Assembly: GCA_022661535.1 (NCBI GenBank)
Contig: JAKULF010000001.1
Location: forward strand, 2,170,001-2,234,000
Direction: 5' to 3'
Source of the DNA: Eutypa lata
Lineage: Eukaryota; Ascomycota; Sordariomycetes; Xylariales; Diatrypaceae
DNA length: 64,000 bases
Shown here: piece by piece, positions 56,200-64,000 of the stretch
Layout of the letters: every line of letters begins with the position of its first letter
Position numbering within the stretch: the first letter of the stretch is position 1
The notes under the pieces: generated by a model
Databases searched by the model: none
What the model was told of the DNA's origin: nothing
The model's input: only the letters and a program-made list of their open reading frames with translations
Program-made: the position numbers and the translations under genes

Positions 56200-57457
56200 T
56201 TACTTACTCTCCCCTTCCTCCCTCCGGCTAACCTCCAACAACTGCCCAAACATATCCCCCACCGTCCCCCCCAAATCCCCATACTTCAACCCCAGCACCC
56301 TCGCAGCCTTCGACCCATCAACGGCATAAGCCGGCTCGACCTCCCCAGGGACGCCCCTCGGCAGCCCCAGCGCGGGGAACTTCTCCCTCGCCAGGTCAAC
56401 GGCGGTCTGGTAGCGGAACTGCTGGCCGACGAGGAAGCGCTGCTGCTGCTGCTGCTGCTGGCCGCTATCACCCTCCGTTTCGAGGGCCAAGACGTGCGCC
56501 GCCGCGACCTCGCGCGCGTCCGCGTAGCCGCCGAAGTCGAACGGCGGGATCGTCTTCGTCGACGTGATGTTCCAGAGGAGCGATACCGACTCGCTGAGGT
56601 GCGCCGTCGATTTGGGCGCCCGCGCGTACGGCCCGAAGACCCAGGGCGGACAGATCGTCGCTAGGGCGAAGGGCGGCTTGTTGGTTGCCATCCAGTCCCA
56701 CACTGTGAGTTGGGTTAGTGTTAGCTGTTTGTTCTTCTTTATGGGTGTTTATGCGTGTTTGTTTTACGGCGTGAACGAGTGAAGGATATAAGATTGATGT
56801 TGTGGGGAGTGAGGAGGTTATTCGAACGGCCCCCTTGTGAGTGATTCACACTTAGGTAGGGATATGTGGGTAGGTAAATAGGTACGAAGAGTCTCGATAT
56901 CACTTACTAGCACGCTCCGCCAGCGCCTTCGACGCACAATACGCCGTGACGCCATCGGCCTTCGCGGCCTCCTCGTACGTCATCGGGTTCCAGTCCGCCT
57001 CGGTATACGTGTAGCCGGGGCGCTTGCCCAGGCCTATATCGACAATGGACGCGAACGAGGACGTAGCCACGACAGCCCTAACGGAATCAGACCCCCAGCG
57101 CTTCGCCGCCTCCAGGATCGCCACCGACCCCCGGATGGCGGGCTCCAGCAGGTCCCGGACGTTGTCCTCGGGCGCTAGTACGAACGGCGACGCCGTGTGG
57201 ATCACGCCTGTTATCTTGTTGGTGCCGGTGGTGAATGCTTCTTCGAATGACTCCGCTTTGGTGATGTCGGGCACGATCACGGTGGAGAGCTGCGACGCGT
57301 GCTCCGGGAAGTCGGATGTCACTTTCGATGCTGATGTCGTGGTGCGTGCTGCTATCCGCACGTGGTACCCCTTGGAGAGGGCCTCGCGCACGATTTGTCC
57401 CCCTACGTAGCCGGTTGCGCCGGTTATGAGGATGGTGCGCTGTTGGTTGGATGCCAT
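56200..57457 (-). CDS. NAD(P)-dependent reductase, dihydroflavonol-4-reductase-like (extended SDR)
   Basis: Two exons: 57457-56908 and 56702-56200, totalling 1053 bases (350 residues). The N-terminal Rossmann motif is TILITGATGYVGGQIVREAL. Then come VIHTASPF (substrate/cofactor turn), VATSSFASI (catalytic Ser region) and the catalytic YCASKALAER (Tyr-x-x-x-Lys), then ICPPWVFGP. These are the hallmarks of extended SDRs acting on aldehydes or ketones, such as dihydroflavonol reductases, Gre2-like methylglyoxal reductases and ketoreductases. A (CAG)7 tract encodes seven Gln near residue 265, an unusual insertion in a loop. The role is unknown; it is not next to any clear pathway partner. The start is the Met before SNQQRTIL; an upstream in-frame Met would give no extra similarity. 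Confidence 0.92.
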
Positions 57458-59288
57458 TTTGTGTGTGTGTGAGTGGGTGATCCCTGATCTACGGTAGGTA
57501 ATAGGGAGATAGGTAGGTAAGATAGATATGAACGTATAATTATGTGAGGTGGTTATAGGTAGACTAGATGTCTTGTCCAATTGAACCAAGCTGTCGTTTA
57601 TAGATAGACAGGTAAATAGATCAATGATCGCTGACTTGTATATAGCGGCTGGACTATAGAGGCAGTATAGTAGTAATAGGGGATTCGGACCATATATATA
57701 CACATGTCTCTACACAAACAGCCTCGACGCAACAACGGCGATAACATAGCGTCGTCATACAACAACCTCCATTGCATATCCTATATCAAATCCCCAATTA
57801 CTCAGCGGCGTGCATGGCATGGCATGCCCAGCCCAAGTATGTAAATCTTCTTTCCTTCCTTCCTTCTATCTATCTCCCCGCGTTTCCCCCAAGCCCGAAT
57901 ATGTAAGTGTAATGAGGCACGAAGGGAAAAAGTGTGCATCGGTGTTAGCAGATAGCAAAAAATGCGATTGGACAATTCCGCTTTGCGGGGGATCCATCCC
58001 ACGCAATGTCCGATGCTGATTGGTGAGCCGGACTTAGAGCGTGTGTTACATATGTATTACGACCTTTTGCGCTTCAAAGGTTTTCCCTTGTAGTCCTATG
58101 AGGCAAGATGCAGAACGCCACATCTTTTTTTTGGTTGCTTTTTGTCGTCGCTGTGTGGATTGTTTTGACGTTTACAACTACATCTGCAGTGCGGGGCCGC
58201 GATATCTATCTGCTTCACCAGGTAGGTTTGGGCCCCGATGCAACGTCATTGTATGCAAGATTCGCTTAGCACCGACTGTGAGATATATTGATCCCTTGGT
58301 TGATCTACGTCTATTGGGTCGGTTGTCCTTCTCGTGGGTTGGTTTGTTATCTATTGACCTACCTAGGTGTAGGAACCCGTTGATATTATAACATCTAAAT
58401 GTTTCATGTTTCAAACTAGGTGGCGAAATATACTTCTACACAAACCCTTCAACGTAATTACATGTACCTAAATATAAGAGAATAATATGCCTCCCCCACA
58501 GTACTAAATACTAATTATATGTGATGGCTACCTAGGTAAATAAAGCCACCGGTCTGAACTGTTCTACCCTGAGCAGTAGGAGCTGTCATCATGTGTGTAG
58601 TATAGGTATTGAAATAAAGATGAGGAGCGGGGGCGGGCGGTTATGCATGTCATGCTGACAACGTTTACTTTAACTCGGTCTGGACCTCTCTTGCTTGCGG
58701 GTGGTGGGGGTGGTAAGAATACAATTCAAGAGCGGCGTAATGGATCTCAACAGCCACCTATTTATAATGGATGAGATAAGCATCCCACAGGAGGGTATTT
58801 GGTAATCACCTGTGATTGGTATACTACGTTCGTTCGGGGTTAAGCTATTAATAACCTAGAACAATTGCTGTGCCTAACTCCTTGTTATAGGCGGAAGAAT
58901 ATAACACCTATGTCCTCTTCAGCTTAGGAAGTAATTAGGGGCACTGAAGTATTGAGAGGTGGCGAAAAGAAGGGATACAGTTTAAGAATTACTCTGTGAT
59001 CCAGAGAAGGAATAATCTTAAGAAGATATTGCATATGATCTTTTCCCGTCAACGCATTCGCGAGGCACTTGTTCATGTGCGTATGATAGCTTCGTTGCTA
59101 ACATTAACCCGCAGACACAACATTGATCCTGTACGGAATAACGAAACGATCAATATCACACATATGACATCTTACTTCAAAAAGCTAGTGGGTATAATAT
59201 AATAGTGTTGAACTATGTATTGTATGCAATACTAACTGGGGGTATCATCTATCTAAACTAACCGACCGAAACAACAATCTACCTCGCA
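57458..59288. other. Intergenic region
   Basis: About 1.8 kb. A GT run (57461-57470), TA-rich tracts, and two TACCTAGGTA-like palindromes (58360-58369, 58529-58538). Short frames on both strands (57802-58414, 58996-59202) lack coding character. The left side should hold the reductase promoter. Confidence 0.4.
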
Positions 59289-61354
59289 TCAATCCTCCGG
59301 GAAGAGCTCCTTCAAGTTGCTGACGAAGACGCCACGCTGGCCATCCCACCTCTTGAAGAACTTCCCGGCCATCGGGATCAGGTCCCTGATCTCGGGCGGC
59401 AGCACCTCGACGCCACCATGAAAATCCACCACTTCGATGTTCTCCTCGGCTATGACGTGGTGGTCAGAGCCGTCCGTTCCGACCCTGGAGAAGAAGTAGA
59501 GTATTAGCAGTGTAATTACATAACGATAAAGTTTGGAGGAGGGGGCAAACTCACATGCAGCGGTAGAACGGTTGACTATACGTGCTCGGGGACCAACTGG
59601 TCCCGTCATCCCACCCCATAGAGCCATTCGCACCGTCTACGGTCCACCCGAGGATGAGGCCATGGTAGTCGTAGCGTCTATGCTTGAAGACCTGCCCAAC
59701 GCGGTACCTAACGTTCCTACCGCCATTGAGGTGAGTGCGCCTGCGGGGCTCCTTGACAGCGGAGTCAGCGCGGCGGATGTCGCGAATCTGATCGCGGACG
59801 CGCTTTGAGGGCACCTCCCAAGCAGCGGCGCCGTTCTGGCCGTGATGGTGGTGGTGGCGGCGCCCCGCGGGTCCCGCAAATGTGTCATACATGGGGCAGA
59901 CGTACTTCTCGACGAGCCAGGAGTCCTCGGGGAAGTACTCGTAGAAGTAACGTAGCAGATCGCCAACATCCTGCTGCCAATCCCAGCGGCCGTCCTCATC
60001 GTCGGGTAGGATGGGCACCATCATTATGCTCGCCCAGATCATGCTGTACAAAGCAGGCTGCAGGTTGCGGGCCCAGTCGCCGCGGTTGAGCTCGATCATG
60101 GGGATGGATTGGGAGAAGGGTCGCTCGATCGTCCGGAAGCTGGTGAATGATGCTCGAATGCTCTGCGCCGTGTGCATTACTACCAGATCGGTCGCTGTCG
60201 GACACAGGAGGTTGTGGCGGGCTACACTGGCGCCTAGACGAGCTAGGAAATGGTGGATGTGGTCAAGAGGGACCTCATCGTCGGATCCGAAGGGGTCGAG
60301 GAACATCTTCTCCTGCTCTTTGGATTCGTCCTCGGGCAGTGGGTGTCCGTCTAGAGATATGCCTGGTGGCGATAACACGATGGCATGGACGTGGCTTGTT
60401 AAGACGCAACAATAGGCCTCGAGATTGAGACGAGTGGCTATTGAGGCGTATATAGCAGCAGATATGATAGGCAAAGAAGGATGCTGGTCATCTCGAAGAG
60501 CCCGCCCAATGAGACAATTGCGCAGGTAATGATATGTGTACTCTGGACCACTTAAGCCTGTCATATTGTTTGAATGCAGCCAACTAGCTAGAGCTATGGC
60601 TTTCTGACGAGTAGTGAGACGATTAATGTCCCGATGGGCTTCACGGAACTGAGAGGCGATTTGATCAACCAGTTCGGATATCTATAGATGTTTAGGGGAG
60701 TGTTTATCGTAATGTCACAAATCGATCTAAACGTACCTCATCTAGGTCTCCTTCGTTGTCATGTAACATGAACATATCAAATGCGCCGAGGGCACGCTCA
60801 AGCTTCATGCCGCAATTAAGCCTTTCACTATTCGGGGCATTCTCATCAATGTGGCGTGCTGCATGTCTTTGATACTTGGCCCATTCCTCTACGGCAAGAC
60901 TTCGATGTATGCTATCGAGAACAGTGCACGAATAATGTCTTCGTGCGAGGACATCTTCTGCCGAGTCGTCGATCCGACACTGCGTCAGGAGGAAGTCTTT
61001 CACATCATATCCATACTGGCAGATTCGTTCAATCTTCTGCAAGCGGGATACGCGCGACTGGACAATGCCGTCTAACAGGGCAGTGGCATGAGCATTGCGT
61101 TGAAGCCGTAAAATAAAAAGACGCTTCCAATTGACACGATGAACCCGGCCTTTGATCTTCTCTTGGAACTGATGGACGGAGTTCCAATATTTGAAGGTGC
61201 TTCGGCAGTAGTATCTCCACAGAAGCGGTTCCTGGGCAATGCGATGGAGGCGCCTAGATAGGAGACTAAAACTCCTCAGAGTTTCTTCTGGGGCGACATA
61301 CTGAAGTATGTGCTGAACAAGCTCGTCTGGCAACGACTCTATACAGGATGCCAT
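59289..61354 (-). CDS. F-box protein with SirB1-type and YccV-like domains (FBXO21-like)
   Basis: Three exons: 61354-60737, 60681-59555, 59484-59289, totalling 1941 bases (646 residues). An N-terminal F-box is clear (IESLPDELVQHILQYVAPEE... RLHRIAQEPLLWRYYC, about 5-50). The middle (about 210-430) matches the SirB1/transglutaminase-core-2 region (NLEAYCCVLTSHVHAIVL... FLDPFGSDD). The C-terminus holds a YccV/HspQ-like domain (VRYRVGQVFKHRRYDYHGLILGW... PFYRCMVGTDGSDHHVIAEENIE), whose middle is split by the last intron. This domain order is that of FBXO21, a substrate receptor of SCF ubiquitin ligases. It is inferred to be a ubiquitin-ligase adaptor in the cytosol or nucleus. A His-rich loop (GRRHHHHHGQ) lies before the YccV part. 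It is a conserved housekeeping gene outside the cluster. Confidence 0.93.
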
Positions 61355-62151
61355 GGTTTTTCACGTGAATTTCTTCGTTGTTGAGTGGATGACTAAAGAT
61401 CAATGGACATGACATGGAGAAGCCAGAAATAAGGAAAGAGGCCAGGAGGCGGGGGTATTATTAAGTGGCTGCAGTAGTAAGGTACGGTAGTACGATACTA
61501 CAGAGATGGCGAGGTACTTCGTGACTTCGTCTGTGTGTAGTAATAAGAAATGGCGTCGCCATTATACGTCGATTGCATATTAACGGCGGTAGCAGCGCAC
61601 AAAAAACTTCAAGTCCGAAAAAAGTGACATCAAAGGGATCAGCTAGCGGGAGAAAGGCGGGGCAAACGGGTTCTCATCGGGCAAACTGGGGCTTGAGTTC
61701 CGATTTTTTGCAGCCTCTCGTAGCCTTTAAGTAAACTTGTGCTTGATTGGCTGAAGCTCTAGTAAGTAAACAAACGCGGTCTTAACGTTAGGGCGTTTCC
61801 TTCCACTGCCGATTGTACACGATACCTATCATTCATACGTACCTACTTCATATGCCAGTTCAGTTGTAAATGCGCCCAACTTGAACATTGAATTTAAATT
61901 CAATACCAGTTTTGATTTTTAAGTCAGGAAAATCATTGTTTAATTCTTTCGCATTTACTGCACTACGCGCATTGCATTGCATGGCATTGTGTTTTGACTA
62001 AATTATATACCCAATCCAAAGTGTTATCCCACTACTCTCTATTTGCTTATGGTCTATACAACCGCGTTACCGTTGCCACCTTAACACCCTCCCATCCTCA
62101 CCACTTGCACGACACCATTCTTACTTAACTGTCTAGTCTTATGCCGTTAAG
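61355..62151. other. Divergent promoter region
   Basis: About 800 bases between the F-box gene start (minus) and the coiled-coil gene start (plus). An alternative ATG at 62141 is in another frame and soon stops. Several taagtaaac/attgcat words occur; nothing specific is recognised. Confidence 0.4.
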
Positions 62152-64000
62152 ATGGATACACCTCGAACAAATATGGGTGATGCTACCTATCTAGGTGGAA
62201 ACCCTCCCGACTTCGATATGACCCTAGAGCCGTCTTTCCAAACCCCAGCTAAAGACAACAACATATTTCAACAGCTCCGGAATGGCAATGGTCGTGGTGT
62301 CAACTTAAGAACACCCCGTGGAAACCGTGCACCTTTGGGCAACATGAACAATTTACCGACGGGGATAGGTGGTGCTGAATTCACCCCCATGCTTAAGTCT
62401 GCCACACGAAACAGCGCCCGCCGCCGTGGGAAGGAGAACACGAATGGCTTTGCTACACCGGGTCTGGGTAAAATCGACGAAGACATGGATATGACTAACG
62501 TTCCTGTCGAGTCTTCTCTCTACGGCCCTTCCCGGAATTCATCTATGCAAGCCACTCCTCTTCCAGTTGTCGACGACACTAGTGATGCTTCGACACCTAT
62601 AGTGCTATTACCACGGCGCAGCGGCGATAAGGGACCATTGCAAGATGGCAATCAACTTTCCCTGCGGGAACAAGAGAATGTGATCGACAGGATAGAGAAG
62701 GAGAATTTTGGTCTCAAGCTCAAGATTCATTTCCTGGAGGAGGCGCTGAGGAAGGCCGGTCCCGATTTTAGTGAAACCGCCGTCAGAGAAAACACCGAGC
62801 TTAAGGTTGACAAGGTCACTATGCAGAGGGAACTTCACAAATACAAGAAGCATCTGGCATCGGCGGAGAAAGATCTAGAGACCTACGAGCAGCAGATCTT
62901 AGAGATACAGGAAAAGGCCAAGAGGAAATACGCGGACGCATCCCAGAATATGGAAATCGAAAAATTGCGGAATCAGCTACAGGACAAAGACTCTGAGATC
63001 AGGGACCTGCAAGACCAACTACAACACAGCGACAAGACCGACGATAAAGTGAACCAGCTACACGACGAGATTGGCGACCTCGAGGCGGATCTCAGGGAGA
63101 AGGACCGCGAACTCAATGATCGCGAAGACGAGTTAGACGAGGCGAAAGCCAAAATGGAGGAGGCCGAGAAGGAATTGAGATCAGCCCAGGACAAGGTTGC
63201 TGAGCTCGAAGAAAAGGCCCAACCCAGTGAAGATGCAGGCAAGCTTGATGAGCTACGGGATAAGATCGCCGACTTGGAATCAGACTTGCGGGAGAAGGAC
63301 CTGGATTTGAACGAACGCGACGAGGAGCTAAACGAACTCGAAACAAAACTACAGGAAGCGGAGCAGAAATGGAAATCTGCTCAACAGAAAATCGAACAAC
63401 TAGAAGACACTCCTAGCTCGAACGAGGAGCTCGCTGAAGCGAAGGATACCATCGGTGATTTAGAGGCTGCAGTTCGTCGACTAGAGCAGCAGGCCGAGGA
63501 TATGAAGGATCAGCTTCAACAAGCAGTCACTGAGAAGGAACGAGCAGAAGATGACCTCGAGGAGTTACACGAAGAAATGTCGAACAAATCCGTGGTCACG
63601 AAGGGTTTCTCTAGACAATTCGAAGAGAAGCTTACAAGACTACAAAACGAATTGAGCGTTTCCCAAGCAAAACACACAAGTCTAGAGAGGCAGGCTGCTG
63701 AGAAAGATTACATCACAGCCGAACTCAAGACCAGAGCGGAACAACTCCTACAACAACAGGAATCTTGGGGCACTGAACGCCAGAGACTAATGTCCCAGCT
63801 TGAACTAGCCCAGAAAGACCTGAGAGTGCGCACTGATGAGAAAGATCTGCTACACACTCGCAATGATGGTCTCATGGCCGAAACTACCTCTCTGCAGCGG
63901 GACGTCTCGCGGCTCCAGAAACAGATCGCTGATTTGGAGGATAGTCTAGAGCAAGAGAAAATGCACGCCTTGCAGATGGAGCGCGACATGCGAGACAAAC
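62152..64000 (+). CDS. Spindle-pole/MTOC coiled-coil protein with CM1 motif (partial)
   Basis: Open from an ATG at 62152 to the right edge (616 codons, no intron seen); the C-terminus is outside the window. The first 165 residues are disordered and Thr-Pro/Asn-rich. Residues 169-235 carry a Centrosomin N-terminal motif 1 (LSLREQENVIDRIEKENFG, LKLKIHFLEEAL, ...ENTELKVDKVTMQRELHKYKK), which binds and activates the gamma-tubulin ring complex. A very long continuous coiled coil of DLEADLREKD/ELEEKAQ heptads follows. The family includes Mto1/ApsB and Pcp1/PcpA; which one cannot be decided without the C-terminal targeting domain. It is a housekeeping gene for microtubule organising centres and unrelated to the clusters. 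Confidence 0.92.
   Translation, partial: MDTPRTNMGDATYLGGNPPDFDMTLEPSFQTPAKDNNIFQQLRNGNGRGVNLRTPRGNRAPLGNMNNLPTGIGGAEFTPMLKSATRNSARRRGKENTNGFATPGLGKIDEDMDMTNVPVESSLYGPSRNSSMQATPLPVVDDTSDASTPIVLLPRRSGDKGPLQDGNQLSLREQENVIDRIEKENFGLKLKIHFLEEALRKAGPDFSETAVRENTELKVDKVTMQRELHKYKKHLASAEKDLETYEQQILEIQEKAKRKYADASQNMEIEKLRNQLQDKDSEIRDLQDQLQHSDKTDDKVNQLHDEIGDLEADLREKDRELNDREDELDEAKAKMEEAEKELRSAQDKVAELEEKAQPSEDAGKLDELRDKIADLESDLREKDLDLNERDEELNELETKLQEAEQKWKSAQQKIEQLEDTPSSNEELAEAKDTIGDLEAAVRRLEQQAEDMKDQLQQAVTEKERAEDDLEELHEEMSNKSVVTKGFSRQFEEKLTRLQNELSVSQAKHTSLERQAAEKDYITAELKTRAEQLLQQQESWGTERQRLMSQLELAQKDLRVRTDEKDLLHTRNDGLMAETTSLQRDVSRLQKQIADLEDSLEQEKMHALQMERDMRDK

Noticed and set aside
1..64000. tRNA, rRNA, CRISPR or transposase genes
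   Set aside because: I looked for cloverleaf-like arms, rRNA stretches, regular spacer arrays and transposase/reverse-transcriptase motifs and found none that I could support; a covariance-model search would be needed to exclude a tRNA.

Overview
The window is nuclear DNA of a filamentous ascomycete (Pezizomycotina). Genes carry many 50-80 base GT-AG introns, usually with a CTAAC/CTGAC-like branch site, and long AT-richer spacers separate them. The families are typical of moulds: a modular peptide synthetase, UstYa/DUF3328 oxidases, AsaB-like oxygenases, MFS and ABCC transporters. Fungal class cannot be fixed from sequence alone.

Layout. 1-8.7 kb: a cut-off alpha/beta hydrolase, an intronless mono-modular NRPS (truncated C, then A-T-C) and a large FAD/NAD(P) oxidoreductase, all on the minus strand. 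9.6-14.8 kb: two paralogous AsaB/CmcJ-like putative Fe/2-oxoglutarate oxygenases, a 63-codon orphan and a sulfotransferase-like P-loop protein with a C-terminal membrane anchor, all minus. 17.3-31.3 kb: the most interesting part, a dikaritin-type (ustiloxin-like) RiPP locus. It has a secreted precursor with six identical 27-residue units separated by variable linkers and Lys-Arg sites, five different UstYa-like membrane proteins (each with two HxxHC motifs) and an MFS transporter. 33.1-35.6 kb: a membrane-anchored S10 serine carboxypeptidase that could trim kexin products.

36-62 kb is mostly ordinary: an APH/choline-kinase-like kinase, a Dal5-type MFS permease, an ABCC full transporter, a short-chain dehydrogenase with an atypical active site, an ankyrin-like protein with a STAND-type N-terminal domain, a single-pass Ser/Thr-rich membrane protein, a DFR-like NAD-dependent reductase and an F-box/SirB1/YccV (FBXO21-like) protein. 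The right edge is the start of a long coiled-coil spindle-pole/MTOC protein with a CM1 motif.

How the genes may work together (inference). The precursor enters the secretory pathway, is cut by the general kexin, and is oxidatively cyclised by some of the five UstY proteins through Tyr and perhaps Trp side chains. The MFS protein would export the product. No cluster transcription factor, tyrosinase or methyltransferase is visible here. The NRPS/FAD/AsaB-like block to the left may be a separate or a merged cluster. Exon joins were worked out by eye from splice consensus and reading frame; where totals were checked they are divisible by three.
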